Shown here: piece after piece, positions 7,872 to 16,081 of the stretch
How the letters are laid out: the number at the start of each line of letters is the position of its first letter
Numbering within the stretch: the stretch's first letter is position 1
Source of the DNA: CAYGWX01 sp964353855 [NCBI: uncultured bacterium]
GTDB taxonomy: Bacteria; Edwardsbacteria; CAYGWX01
Reading direction: 5' to 3'
Assembly (NCBI GenBank): GCA_964353855.1
Contig: CAYGWX010000008.1
Span: forward strand, 4,955-68,954
DNA: 64,000 nucleotides
The notes under the pieces: model-generated
Databases searched by the model: none
Seen by the model: only the letters and a program-made list of their open reading frames with translations
What the model was told of the DNA's origin: nothing
Translations under genes and position numbers: made by a program

Positions 7872-8597
7872 TTGAACGATCAGCCGACACCGGTATTAGA
7901 GCTCAAAGGGGTCCGCACGCATTACGGCCGGATAGAAGCCCTGAAGGGCATCTCGCTGCACTTGAAGAAGGGCGAGATCGTGACCCTGATCGGGGCCAAC
8001 GGCGCGGGAAAGACCACCACCCTGATGGCCATCTCCGGGGTCGTGAAGCGCACCTCCGGGGAGGTGTTCTACGAGGGCAAATCCACCTCAGGGATGAGCC
8101 CCCAGGCCCTGGTCGCGGCCGGCATCTCCCAGGTGCCCGAGGGCCGGAGGATCTTTCCCCGCCTGACGGTCCTGGAGAACCTGGAAATGGGGGCGTTCAC
8201 CCGCAAGGACAAGGCCGGCATCCGGCAGGACCTGGAGATGGTTTTCTCCCAGTTCCCGATCCTCAAGGACCGGAGAAGCCAGAAGGGCGGCACGCTTTCG
8301 GGAGGGGAGCAGCAGATGCTGGCCATCGCACGGGGCCTGATGGCCAAGCCCAAGCTCCTGCTCCTGGACGAGCCCTCCCTGGGCCTGGCTCCGCTCCTGG
8401 TGGAGCAGATCTTCCAGATCATCGCCGGGATCCAGAAGCAGGGCGTGACCATCTTCCTGGTGGAGCAGAACGCGCTCAAGGCGCTCAGGGCCGCGGACCG
8501 GGGTTACGTCCTGGAGAACGGGGCCATCGCCCTGGAAGGCAAGGCGAGCGAGCTTCTTCAGAACGAGAAAGTCAAGGCGTCCTATCTGGGAGCGTAG
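7872..8597 (+). CDS. livF: Branched-chain amino-acid ABC transporter ATPase LivF
   Basis: A 241-residue ABC ATPase with Walker A GANGAGKTT, Q-loop region ISQVPEGRRIFPRLTV (typical LivF), signature LSGGEQQMLAIARGLM, Walker B LLLLDEPSLGLAP and the switch residue in FLVEQNALKAL. It pairs with LivG to energise LivHM. The start is TTG at 7872. Spacing and orientation keep it in the liv operon, about 95 bases after livG. Confidence 0.94.
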   Translation: MNDQPTPVLELKGVRTHYGRIEALKGISLHLKKGEIVTLIGANGAGKTTTLMAISGVVKRTSGEVFYEGKSTSGMSPQALVAAGISQVPEGRRIFPRLTVLENLEMGAFTRKDKAGIRQDLEMVFSQFPILKDRRSQKGGTLSGGEQQMLAIARGLMAKPKLLLLDEPSLGLAPLLVEQIFQIIAGIQKQGVTIFLVEQNALKALRAADRGYVLENGAIALEGKASELLQNEKVKASYLGA

Positions 8598-8626
8598 CGT
8601 GTCTCGAGGCTTGGATGTTGCAGCCG

Positions 8627-8656
8627 ATCTAAAATCCGAAGTCCAAAATCCAAAAT
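8627..8656. repeat. Quasi-repeat patch AAATCCGAAGTCCAAAATCC
   Basis: Three imperfect AAATCC/AAGTCC units lie directly against the ATG of the next gene; a close relative (ATTCCAAAATCCAAAATCG) precedes smc at 9776 and another ends the window. The last unit supplies the AAAATG of the start codon. Confidence 0.55.
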
Positions 8657-9713
8657 GAAAAACAAGATCCTGCTCGTCTCCAGCGATCACGAGACCTGGA
8701 CCTGGGCCTCCCGGATCCTCACCGAGCGGGGCCACGAGGTCATCGAGGCCTACAACGGGGAAGAGGGCCTGATCCTGGCCCGGCAGGAGATGCCGGACCT
8801 GATCGTGGCCGACATGGCCCTGCCCCGGATGGACGGCCTGGAGATGAGGCGCCGCCTGCTCTCGGATCCGCTCGTGGCCTCCCTGCCCGTGATCCTGATC
8901 GTGGACCGGGAGGAGGTCGCCGGGCACCTGGAAGTCCTCCAGACCCTGGTGGAGGATTTCCTGATCCGTCCCCCCCTGGTGGCCTCGGAGTTCGTGCTTC
9001 GGGTGGAGCGGGCCCTGGCCTCGGGCACCCGCGAGCGGGACCCCAGACGGGACATCCAGGACACCCTCCTGAAGCTCACCCACCGCGAGCTCTCCCGGGC
9101 CTACGCGGAGCTGCAGAACGTCACCGTGGACATCATCAAGTCCCTGGCCATGGCCCTGGAAGCCCGGGACGCCTATACCCGCGGCCATTCCGGGCGGGTG
9201 GGCCAGTATGCCGCGGCGCTGGGGCGCGCCCTGGGCTGGAAATCCCACGAGGTGGCCGACATCGAGACCGTCGGGGTGCTGCACGACATCGGGAAGATCG
9301 GGATCTCGGACCGCATCCTCCTCAAGCCCCGGAAGCTGACCCCGGCCGAGTTCGAGATCATGAAGAGCCATCCCCGGATGAGCGCGGAGATCCTCACCCC
9401 CCTGCCCAATCTCCAGCACCTCCTCCCGGCCATCCGCTACCACCACGAGTTCTACCAGGGCGGGGGGTACCCCGAGGGCCTGGTGGGCGAGGCCATCCCT
9501 TTGGGCGCGCGGGTCATCCTGATCGCCGACGCCTATGAAGCGATGACCTCGGACCGCACCTACCGCAAAGGCCCGGGGCACGTCTGGGCCCTGGACCAGC
9601 TCAAGCGCTACGCCGGCAAGCAGTTCGATCCCCAGCTCGTGCCCATCTTCGAACAGGTCGCCGCCCAGCTTCCCCCGGCCCAGAGAAAGTTGGAGGCGGG
9701 GAGCGGGGGGTGA
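8655..9713 (+). CDS. Response regulator-like receiver domain with HD-GYP phosphodiesterase output
   Basis: A 352-residue protein: a receiver-like domain (about 1-120) and an HD-GYP domain (about 160-340). HD-GYP motifs are intact: LHDIGKIG, HPRMSAEIL, IRYHHEFYQGGGYPEGL and LIADAYEAMTSDRTY. HD-GYP proteins hydrolyse cyclic di-GMP. The receiver looks degenerate: the usual acidic pair reads SD (SSDHETW), and the conserved lysine is replaced by Arg in DFLIRPP, although the phosphoacceptor region IVADMALPRMDG is kept. It may be controlled by ligand or partner binding rather than phosphorylation. It follows the liv genes by 57 bases and precedes smc. Confidence 0.9.
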   Translation: MKNKILLVSSDHETWTWASRILTERGHEVIEAYNGEEGLILARQEMPDLIVADMALPRMDGLEMRRRLLSDPLVASLPVILIVDREEVAGHLEVLQTLVEDFLIRPPLVASEFVLRVERALASGTRERDPRRDIQDTLLKLTHRELSRAYAELQNVTVDIIKSLAMALEARDAYTRGHSGRVGQYAAALGRALGWKSHEVADIETVGVLHDIGKIGISDRILLKPRKLTPAEFEIMKSHPRMSAEILTPLPNLQHLLPAIRYHHEFYQGGGYPEGLVGEAIPLGARVILIADAYEAMTSDRTYRKGPGHVWALDQLKRYAGKQFDPQLVPIFEQVAAQLPPAQRKLEAGSGG

Positions 9714-9763
9714 TCGGAACAGGCGACATCATGGGGCGAGCAAGGGAAGGTTACTTGGAAATA

Positions 9764-9800
9764 ATAAATCCGCATTCCAAAATCCAAAATCGAAAATGAG
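9764..9800. repeat. Quasi-repeat patch upstream of smc
   Basis: AAATCCGCATTCCAAAATCCAAAATCGAAAAT-type words in period 9-10 directly precede the smc start. It is similar in wording to the patch at 8627-8656. Confidence 0.5.
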
Positions 9801-9802
9801 AA

Positions 9803-12800
9803 ATGTATCTTAGCCGCCTGGAGCTGTTCGGTTTCAAGTCGTTCCCTTACCACTTAGAACTGGAGCTGGGCGCGGGCCTTACGGCCATCGTGGGCCCGAA
9901 CGGCTGCGGCAAGACCAATCTTCTGGACGCGATCCGCTGGGCGATGGGCGAGCAGAGCGCCAAGACCCTGAGGAGCGAGTCCATGGAGGACGTGATCTTC
10001 AGCGGGACCAAGGACCAGAAGCCCCTGTCCCTGGCCGAGGCCACCCTGATCTTCAACAACGAGGACCGCGGCCTGCCCGTGGACTACAGCGAGGTGGAGA
10101 TCACCCGCCGGCTTTTCCGGTCCGGGGAGAGCGAGTACTACCTGAACAAGCAGCTCTGCCGCCTGAAAGACCTCACCGACCTGCTCCTGAACACCGGGCT
10201 GGGCGCGGACAGCTATGCCGTGATCGAGCTCCGGATGATCGACGCGGTGCTGTCCGAGGACCCCGGCGAGCGCCGGCTCCTGTTCGAGGAGGCCGCGGGC
10301 GTGGCCAAGTACCGCCGGCAGAGGAGGGAGACCCTGCGCAAGCTGGAGGCCACCGAGGCCGATCTCCTGAGGCTCAGCGACATCGCCAGCGAGGTGGAGA
10401 AGCGGGTCCGCTCCCTCAAGCGGCAGGTCCGGCAGGCCGAAGCCTACCAGGAGCTCAGGGCCGGGCTCATCGAAAAGGAGAAGCTCCTGGGCGGGCGGAC
10501 CCTCTTCGCCCTGGACCGGGAGGAGAAGGTGCTCCAGGAGGAGGGCGGGAGGCTTTCCTCGGCGCGGGAGGAGCAGGCCCGGGCCCTGACCCGCAAGGAG
10601 ACCGAGACCGAGGACCTGCGCCTGAAGATCCAGGCCAACGAGGACGGCCTGACCCGGGTCCAGGAGAAGCTGGACGGGGTCTCGGACCAGCTCCGCACCC
10701 TGGAGCAGGAAGCCGCGGGCGCCCGGGAGAGGCGGGAGGGGCTGGAGCGGGGCATCGCGGACCGGGAGCGGGACATCCGCGACCTCCTGGAAAGGATCGG
10801 CACGGCCGAGGCCCGGGTGAAGGAGGGCCGGACCGAGGTGGAGGCCAAGGTCAGGGACATCCACGCCCTGGAGCTCTCCCTCGCATCCAAGGAAGAGAAC
10901 CTGGCCCGGGCCCAGGACGAGCACCAGAAGCAGCGCGTGGCCGTGGGCGCGATCCAGCAGCGCATCTTCGAGAGGGTCCGGGAGGAATCCGAGGAGCGGA
11001 ACCAGCTCTCGCTGTTCACGGTCCGCCTGGAGGGCATCTCCCAGCGCGCCGGCCGGCTCATCCAGGAGCGGTCGGCCGAGGAGGAGACCCTGAAGAAACT
11101 TGCCCAGGAGACCGTCCAGGCCGAGGCCGAGAGGGAGGAAGCCCGGGGAGCCGCGGACAGGCTCAAGGAAGAGGAGGGCGCTCTCCGGGAGGCCCGGCTC
11201 AAGGCCGAGGAGGAGGCCAAGAGGCTGGCCCAGAAGGCTGGAGACCTGTCCCAGGCCCTGGAGCTGAAAAGGGCCGAGCTTGCGCTCTTAGAGGGACTGG
11301 TGGCGGGCCGCGAGGGCTATTCCGACGGCGTGCGCACCCTGTTGTCCGAGGTTCCGGGGATGGCCACGGTTGCCGATGCCATCGAGGCGGAGCCCCCCTA
11401 CATCCGGGCCATCGAAGCCGCCCTGGGGGAGAAGCTGGAATGGGTCCTCCTGGAGCGCTCCGAGCAGGTGAAGACCGCCATCGCCCTGTTAAGGTCCAAG
11501 CGCCAGGGACAGGTCACCCTGGTCCCCCTGGACCGGGTCACGGGCAAGGACAAGGGGAAGGGGCGCAAGCCCGAGGGCTCGGACGGGTTCGCCAGGGATT
11601 TCGTGAAAGTCAGGGAGCCCCGGTTCGCGGGGGCCGTGGAGCAGCTGCTCAAAGACGTGGTCGTGGTCCGGGATTACGACACGGCCCTGCTTCTCCTGGG
11701 GAGAAGGGAGAACTCCGGCTTCGCGTTCGTGACCCTGGACGGGGAGGTGGTCCAGCATTCGGGCATCGTGACCTATCTGGGCGAGGGCGGGGAGAAGGCC
11801 GGGCACCTGGAGCGGAAGCGCCGGATCGAGGAATTGCGCCACGAGCTCGCGGTCGGGGACTTCGACCTCAAGGAGGCCAGGCGTTCCCAGGAACGGGGAG
11901 AGGCCGTGGCCTACCAGGCGGTCTCCAGCCTGCAGGACTGCGTGTCCCGTCAGGAGAAGGAGTCCCTGAGGGTCCGCGAGGCCGAGGCCCGCATCGAGCG
12001 GGCCGGATTCCAGTCCGGGCGTGCGCGGGAACGGCGCGAGGCCCTGGACGCCGAGGCCAAGGGGCTTTCCGAGGAGCAGAACACCCTGGCCCTGTCCTTC
12101 CGGGAAGCCGAGACCTCCTTTGCCGTGGCCGTGGAGGAAAAGGAGCGGGAGGAGCACTTCCTCGTCGAAGAGGAGGCCCGGCTCCTGGCCCAGGAGACCA
12201 AACGGCAGGACCTCGCGGCTGAGGCCAACGAGATGAAGGTGCGCCTGGCCGAGGAGCGGGGGGAGCGGGAGAAGCTCCTGGCCGAGATGGAGGCCCTGTC
12301 CCGGACGAAGGCCCTTGCCATGGAGGAGATCACCCGCAAGCGCGGGGAGCAGGCCGCCTCCGAGTCCCAGATCCTCGCCCTGCAGGAGGTCGTGGCCCGG
12401 GAGGAGTCCGAGATGGCCGCCCTGCAGGAGAGCCGCCAGGCCCTGCTCCGGGACCGGGGCCGGGTGGAGGTCGAGTCGCGGGGCCTGCTCGAGGCCCTGA
12501 AACAGGCCGAGGGGGCCCTGCACGCCCTGATCAAGGAGGGGGACCGGGTCTCGGAGGCGGCCTACGAGGGCAGCCTGCGCCTCTCCCATATCGGGATGGA
12601 GCGCCAGTCTCTCCAGGAGCGGCTCAAGGAGGAGTACGACCTGACCGTGGAGCTCCTGGAGTCGGATGAGCCGCTCGATACGCTCCGGGCCGAGACCGAG
12701 GAGCTGCGCATGAAGCTCAAGCGCTTCGGAGCCGTGAACCTCGTGGCCCTGGAGGAGTTCCAGGAGGAGGAGAAGCGCTTCACCTTCCTCACCGCCCAGA

Positions 12801-13342
12801 AGGAGGATCTGGAGAAAGCCAGGACCGACCTGCGGGCCTCGATCACCAAGATAGACGAGACCGCGCGGGCGATCTTCGTGGAGACCTTCGCCAAGATCCA
12901 GGAGGGCTTCCGCAAGGTCTTCTCCACCCTGTTCTCGGGCGGGGAGGCGGAGCTCGCGCTGGTCGGCGAGGGGGACCCCCTGGAGGCGGAGATAGACATC
13001 CTGGCCAACCCCGAGGGCAAGCGCCTGCGCTCCATCGCCCTCCTGTCCGGGGGGGAGCGCACCCTGACGGCCATCTCGCTCCTGTTCGGGATCTACCTGG
13101 TGAAGCCGGCCCCGTTCTGCGTCCTGGACGAGGTGGACGCGCCCCTGGACGACGCCAACATCGGGCGGTTCGTGAAACTGATGAACGAGTTCAAGCAGAA
13201 CACCCAGTTCGCGATCATCACCCACAACAAGAAGACCATGGAGGCCGCGGACCGGCTCTACGGGGTGACCATGGAGGAGCCCGGGGTGTCCAAGGTGGTC
13301 AGCGTGAGGTTCGACCGGGCCAAGGTCATGGCCGGGGCTTGA
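9803..13342 (+). CDS. smc: Chromosome segregation ATPase SMC
   Basis: A 1179-residue SMC protein of normal length. The N-terminus FGFKSF and Walker A GPNGCGKTN (about 32-40) are followed by DAIRWAMGEQSAK. Long acidic/basic coiled coils flank a hinge near residues 510-680 (GVRTLLSEVPGMATVADAI... with VTLVPLDRV). The C-terminal lobe has signature LSGGERTLTAISLLF and Walker B FCVLDEVDAPLDDANIG. SMC dimers with ScpA/ScpB (not in the window) organise and separate the nucleoid. The last codons overlap a strong promoter for the small transcript downstream. Confidence 0.96.
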   Translation: MYLSRLELFGFKSFPYHLELELGAGLTAIVGPNGCGKTNLLDAIRWAMGEQSAKTLRSESMEDVIFSGTKDQKPLSLAEATLIFNNEDRGLPVDYSEVEITRRLFRSGESEYYLNKQLCRLKDLTDLLLNTGLGADSYAVIELRMIDAVLSEDPGERRLLFEEAAGVAKYRRQRRETLRKLEATEADLLRLSDIASEVEKRVRSLKRQVRQAEAYQELRAGLIEKEKLLGGRTLFALDREEKVLQEEGGRLSSAREEQARALTRKETETEDLRLKIQANEDGLTRVQEKLDGVSDQLRTLEQEAAGARERREGLERGIADRERDIRDLLERIGTAEARVKEGRTEVEAKVRDIHALELSLASKEENLARAQDEHQKQRVAVGAIQQRIFERVREESEERNQLSLFTVRLEGISQRAGRLIQERSAEEETLKKLAQETVQAEAEREEARGAADRLKEEEGALREARLKAEEEAKRLAQKAGDLSQALELKRAELALLEGLVAGREGYSDGVRTLLSEVPGMATVADAIEAEPPYIRAIEAALGEKLEWVLLERSEQVKTAIALLRSKRQGQVTLVPLDRVTGKDKGKGRKPEGSDGFARDFVKVREPRFAGAVEQLLKDVVVVRDYDTALLLLGRRENSGFAFVTLDGEVVQHSGIVTYLGEGGEKAGHLERKRRIEELRHELAVGDFDLKEARRSQERGEAVAYQAVSSLQDCVSRQEKESLRVREAEARIERAGFQSGRARERREALDAEAKGLSEEQNTLALSFREAETSFAVAVEEKEREEHFLVEEEARLLAQETKRQDLAAEANEMKVRLAEERGEREKLLAEMEALSRTKALAMEEITRKRGEQAASESQILALQEVVAREESEMAALQESRQALLRDRGRVEVESRGLLEALKQAEGALHALIKEGDRVSEAAYEGSLRLSHIGMERQSLQERLKEEYDLTVELLESDEPLDTLRAETEELRMKLKRFGAVNLVALEEFQEEEKRFTFLTAQKEDLEKARTDLRASITKIDETARAIFVETFAKIQEGFRKVFSTLFSGGEAELALVGEGDPLEAEIDILANPEGKRLRSIALLSGGERTLTAISLLFGIYLVKPAPFCVLDEVDAPLDDANIGRFVKLMNEFKQNTQFAIITHNKKTMEAADRLYGVTMEEPGVSKVVSVRFDRAKVMAGA

Positions 13343-13368
13343 CAGGGGAGGCCGGGAATTGCTATGAT
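13339..13368 (+). promoter_or_regulatory. Sigma-70-type promoter overlapping smc stop
   Basis: TTGACA (13339-13344), an 18-base spacer and TATGAT (13363-13368). It drives the short region ending in a terminator at 13453. Confidence 0.7.
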
Positions 13369-13374
13369 GATTGC

Positions 13375-13453
13375 GGCGTCGGTAAACTGCATCCTGGAGA
13401 CGGGGTGCGGCGAGTCAAAAGAACCCCCGATTCTATCGGGGCGCCTTTTTATT
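13375..13453 (+). ncRNA. Candidate small RNA (about 80 nt) between promoter and terminator
   Basis: From the expected start near 13375 the transcript would contain one hairpin (GCATCC / GGGTGC around TGGAGACG) and then a rho-independent terminator (CCCCGA / TCGGGG with a GCGCCTTTTTATT tail). No convincing open frame lies within it. It does not show the SRP RNA tetraloop consensus. Supported by promoter plus terminator only; no family recognised. Confidence 0.45.
13424..13453 (+). terminator. Rho-independent terminator
   Basis: CCCCGA-TTCTA-TCGGGG stem followed by GCGCCTTTTTATT. Related stems recur at 15043 and 44283. Confidence 0.75.
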
Positions 13454-13516
13454 CCGAATCGGGAAGTCCCTAACCGGAATCGGGACGTCCCGGTCGGGGA
13501 TAGGGACTTCCCTATC

Positions 13517-13672
13517 GGGAAGCGGGAAGTCCCGGATGGCAGGCAGGAGGTCCCGGATGGCAGGCAGGAGGTCCCGGATGGGAGGCGGGAGGTCCCGGAC
13601 GGGAAGCGGGAGGTCCCGGATGGGAAGCGGGAGGTCCCGGATGGCAATCGGGAAGTCCCGGACGGGAATCGG
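13517..13672. repeat. 21-bp tandem repeat (minisatellite), about 7 units
   Basis: Units read GGTCCCGGATGGCAGGCAGGA, then variants with GGAGGCGGGA, GAAGCGGGA and CAATCGGGA. Upstream (13460-13516) more diverged units with palindromes such as CGGGACGTCCCG and GGGAAGTCCC occur. Each unit pairs partly with itself (TCCCG...CGGGA), so the array can fold into a series of hairpins. Confidence 0.85.
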
Positions 13673-13740
13673 GAAGGGGGTGATTAAAGGGCTAAGCACA
13701 ATCAGGTCAGTCAGTTAGGATGAAATACAAGGAGAAAGGA

Positions 13741-13767
13741 GCACCCGACCAAGATTTGGCCGGGTGG
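13741..13767 (+). promoter_or_regulatory. Strong hairpin in the 5' leader of the seven-repeat secreted protein
   Basis: CACCCG-A-CCAA and TTGG-C-CGGGTG form a nearly perfect stem with a tiny loop about 30 bases before the AAGGAGGAGGAG ribosome-binding site at 13789. It may stabilise the leader or affect translation. No known riboswitch consensus was recognised. Confidence 0.4.
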
Positions 13768-13798
13768 GTGAAAACCCCCAATCTGGAAGGAGGAGGAG

Positions 13799-14980
13799 AT
13801 GAGAAGGCTTTTTGGTTTTATCCTGATTCTGGCCTTCGCCGTGCCCGCCTCGGCCGGATGGGTGAGCCAGACCTCGGGGACAACCCAAATCCTTCAATCC
13901 GTCCATTTCCCCGTGGATGCCTCAACAGGATATGCTGTGGGGGGCTGGGGCACCATCCTTAAGACTACGGATGGGGGGGCGAGTTGGGATAGTTTGGCCT
14001 CTGGGACGACCTATGTCCTTTACTCGGTCCATTTCCCCGTGGATGCTTCAACCGGGTATGTCGTGGGGGCGGGCGGCACCATCCTCAAAACCACGAATGG
14101 TGGAACGAACTGGGTCCCTCAGAACTCGGGCACGCGCCGATGGCTTTACTCCGTACATTTCCCTGTAGATGCCTCTATCGGGTATACCGTGGGGTGGGTT
14201 GGCACTATTCTCAAGACCACGGATGGTGGAGCGAACTGGACGTCCCAGCCCTCGGGCACAACCTATGACCTTACCTCTGTCCATTTCCCTGTGGATGCCT
14301 CTACCGGGTATACCGTGGGGTGGGTTGGCACTATTCTCAAGACTACGGATGGGGGAGCGAACTGGGCTTCCCAGTCGGGCACAACCGTTGGGCTTCAATC
14401 TGTCCATTTCCCCGTAGATGCTCAAACCGGTTTTACCGTGGGGGGTGGTATGATCATCAAGACCACAAACGGTGGTTCGATCTGGAATAGCCTTTCTTAC
14501 GTGCCCGCTGCCCTTGGCTCCGTACACTTTCCGGCGGATGCCCAGACCGGGTATGTCGTGGGGGATATGGGTACGATCATCAAGACCACGGACGGGGGCG
14601 CGAGTTGGACGAGGTCGGTCTCCGGGACGAGCAATTACCTTTTCTCCGTCCATTTTCCTATGGATACTCAGACCGGGTATGCCGTGGGGAGTGAAGGCAC
14701 AATCCTAAAAACCACGGACGGGGGGGCGAGCGGTGTGGAGAACGCAGAGGTTAGAGGTCAGAGGTTAGAGGTTAGAATAACCGCGAAACCGAATCCCTTC
14801 ACCTCCTTCGCCACACTGCCCGGACACGAGGGGGAGCGGTTCAGCCTCTACGACGTCTCCGGGAGGAAGGTCGGGACCTACCGGGGCGACCGGGTCGGGG
14901 AGGGGCTTAAAGCCGGGGTCTACTTCCTGCGTTCATCGGACAGCAAAGACAAGCCCCTGCGGATTGTGAAGGTGAGATAA
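13799..14980 (+). CDS. Secreted Ycf48-like beta-propeller protein (7 repeats) with T9SS-type C-terminal domain
   Basis: The protein (393 residues) has a signal peptide ending PASAG, then seven repeats of about 42 residues of the form FPVDASTGYxVGxxGTILKTTDGGAxW, as in Ycf48/BNR-like propellers, and a C-terminal domain with NPFTSFATLPGHEGERF, LYDVSGRKVGTYRG and GVYFLR...RIVKVR resembling type IX secretion sorting domains. It is predicted to be surface-exposed or released. Repeats 3 and 4 are almost identical in DNA, indicating recent repeat exchange. The linker at 14748-14781 is itself a DNA quasi-repeat (GAGGTTAGAGGTCA). A longer relative with 14 repeats is at 46047. Confidence 0.85.
   Translation: MRRLFGFILILAFAVPASAGWVSQTSGTTQILQSVHFPVDASTGYAVGGWGTILKTTDGGASWDSLASGTTYVLYSVHFPVDASTGYVVGAGGTILKTTNGGTNWVPQNSGTRRWLYSVHFPVDASIGYTVGWVGTILKTTDGGANWTSQPSGTTYDLTSVHFPVDASTGYTVGWVGTILKTTDGGANWASQSGTTVGLQSVHFPVDAQTGFTVGGGMIIKTTNGGSIWNSLSYVPAALGSVHFPADAQTGYVVGDMGTIIKTTDGGASWTRSVSGTSNYLFSVHFPMDTQTGYAVGSEGTILKTTDGGASGVENAEVRGQRLEVRITAKPNPFTSFATLPGHEGERFSLYDVSGRKVGTYRGDRVGEGLKAGVYFLRSSDSKDKPLRIVKVR
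14748..14781. repeat. In-frame quasi-repeat GAGGTTAGAGGTCAGAGG
   Basis: Three to four units of AGAGGTTAG/AGAGGTCAG encode the linker EVRGQRLEVRI between the propeller and the sorting domain. It is the coding-region version of the short-period patches seen between genes. Confidence 0.6.
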
Positions 14981-15042
14981 CCCCACCCCCTCTTCTCCCC
15001 CTCCCCGAAAGCTTTCGGAGAGGGGGAAGGGGGAGAGGTCAA

Positions 15043-15073
15043 GGGCCCCGATATATCGGGGCCTCTTTTTATT
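15043..15073 (+). terminator. Rho-independent terminator
   Basis: GGCCCCGAT-AT-ATCGGGGCC, a near-perfect palindrome, followed by TCTTTTTATT. A second larger inverted repeat (TCTCCCCCTCCCCGAAAGC / GCTTTCGGAGAGGGGGA) lies just upstream at 14995-15035. Confidence 0.8.
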
Positions 15074-15126
15074 GTCCACAGTCCACGGCCTACAGTCGCC
15101 CCCCGGCCCCTTCAGAAGCGCCGTTC

Positions 15127-15156
15127 TTGTATTGCTGTCGTAACCTATGGTAAAAT
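15127..15156 (+). promoter_or_regulatory. Promoter of ftsY
   Basis: TTGTAT, an 18-base spacer and TAAAAT (15151-15156). The ftsY ATG lies nine bases after the -10 box, so the mRNA leader would be only about three bases. Confidence 0.55.
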
Positions 15157-15165
15157 AAAACCACT

Positions 15166-16065
15166 ATGGCTTTCGAGTTCCTGAAGAAACTGAAGGACGG
15201 GCTCTCCAAGACCCGCCAGGCCCTGGGGCAGAAGATCGCCGAGGTGATCACGGGCAAGAAGGTGGATGCCGCGACCCTGGAGGAATTGGAGGGGGCGCTG
15301 CTGTCCGCGGATGTGGGGATTTCAGCGACCGAGGAGATCATCTCCACCTTGAAGAAAGCCTCCCCGGACTCCGACCTCCGTGAGGTGCTTAAGGGCGAGG
15401 TCGTCCGGCTTTTATCCTTATCCAACACCCTACCCCCTACACCCTACACCCCGCTTTTGGTCATTCTGGTGGTCGGCGTGAACGGAACAGGCAAGACCAC
15501 GACCATCGCCAAGCTGGCCAAGCGCTACAAGGACGAGGGAAAGAAAGTGCTCATCGCGGCCGGGGACACCTACCGGGCCGCGGCCGTGGAGCAGCTGGCG
15601 GTCTGGGCCCAGCGCGCCGGGGTGGACTTGATTGAGTCCCGGATGGGGCAGGACCCTGCGGCTGTGGCCTACGATGCGGTGGCCGGGGCCCGCTCGCGCG
15701 GGGCCGAGGTGCTCATCATTGATACCGCGGGACGCCTGCACACCAAGTCCAACCTGATGGAGGAGCTCGTGAAGGTGAAGCGGGTCGTCGCCAAGCACGA
15801 CCCGGGCTTCCCCCAGGAAGTGCTCCTGGTCCTGGACGCGACCACGGGCCAGAACGCCATCAGCCAGGCCAAGCTCTTCACCGGGGCCGTGGGGGTGACC
15901 GGGATCGCGCTCACCAAGCTGGACGGCACGGCCAAAGGCGGGATCGTCATCGCCATCGCCAAAGAGCTGGGGATTCCCGTGAAATACATCGGGGTGGGGG
16001 AGAAGCTGGACGACCTTGCCGACTTCGACCCCGGTGCCTTCGCCGAAGCTCTGATCGGACAGTAG
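15166..16065 (+). CDS. ftsY: Signal recognition particle receptor FtsY
   Basis: A 299-residue SRP GTPase: N domain (about 1-95) and G domain with G1 GVNGTGKTT at 104-112, the insertion-box segment GDTYRAAAVEQL, G3 DTAGRL near 185 and TKLDGTAKGG near 249. It docks ribosome-SRP complexes at the membrane. It lacks the long acidic A domain of E. coli FtsY, as many bacterial FtsY proteins do. Oddly, the loop just before G1 (NTLPPTPYTPLL, residues 87-98) is encoded by a C-rich CCTACACC repeat that also appears at the 5' end of the next gene. Confidence 0.94.
   Translation: MAFEFLKKLKDGLSKTRQALGQKIAEVITGKKVDAATLEELEGALLSADVGISATEEIISTLKKASPDSDLREVLKGEVVRLLSLSNTLPPTPYTPLLVILVVGVNGTGKTTTIAKLAKRYKDEGKKVLIAAGDTYRAAAVEQLAVWAQRAGVDLIESRMGQDPAAVAYDAVAGARSRGAEVLIIDTAGRLHTKSNLMEELVKVKRVVAKHDPGFPQEVLLVLDATTGQNAISQAKLFTGAVGVTGIALTKLDGTAKGGIVIAIAKELGIPVKYIGVGEKLDDLADFDPGAFAEALIGQ
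15423..15453. repeat. CACCCTACCCC/CACCCTACACC micro-repeat inside ftsY
   Basis: Three units of ACACCCTAC/ACCCCCTAC in frame in the N-G linker. The same word is at 16093-16116 inside mtnA. Confidence 0.65.
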
Positions 16066-16081
16066 ACTGCGGACTGAAACT

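Larger units (their letters stand above)
13364..13687 (+). other. Open frame across a 21-bp minisatellite; protein status doubtful
   Basis: The frame could encode 107 residues, the second half being heptad-length units of the form EVPDGRQ, EVPDGRR, EVPDGKR and EVPDGNR. Because the DNA repeat is 21 bases (three codon multiples), every frame stays open on both strands, so openness is not evidence of coding. A promoter (-10 at 13363) overlaps the start and a terminator (13424-13453) would stop transcription before the repeat. I consider it more likely non-coding. Confidence 0.3.

Noticed and set aside
8088-9581. 497-codon open frame on the minus strand
   Set aside because: It is antisense to livF and the HD-GYP gene, rich in Gly/His/Gln/Leu as expected for GC-rich shadows, and has no family features.
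11489-13225. 578-codon minus-strand frame opposite smc
   Set aside because: Antisense shadow of coiled-coil coding DNA; low-complexity LLG/LG text and no start signals.
13375-13453. Small SRP RNA between smc and ftsY
   Set aside because: The conserved SRP domain IV loop (GGAAGCAGCC-like) is missing.
13517-13672. 21-bp repeat array as a CRISPR
   Set aside because: Units are contiguous without unique spacers, and no cas genes are near.
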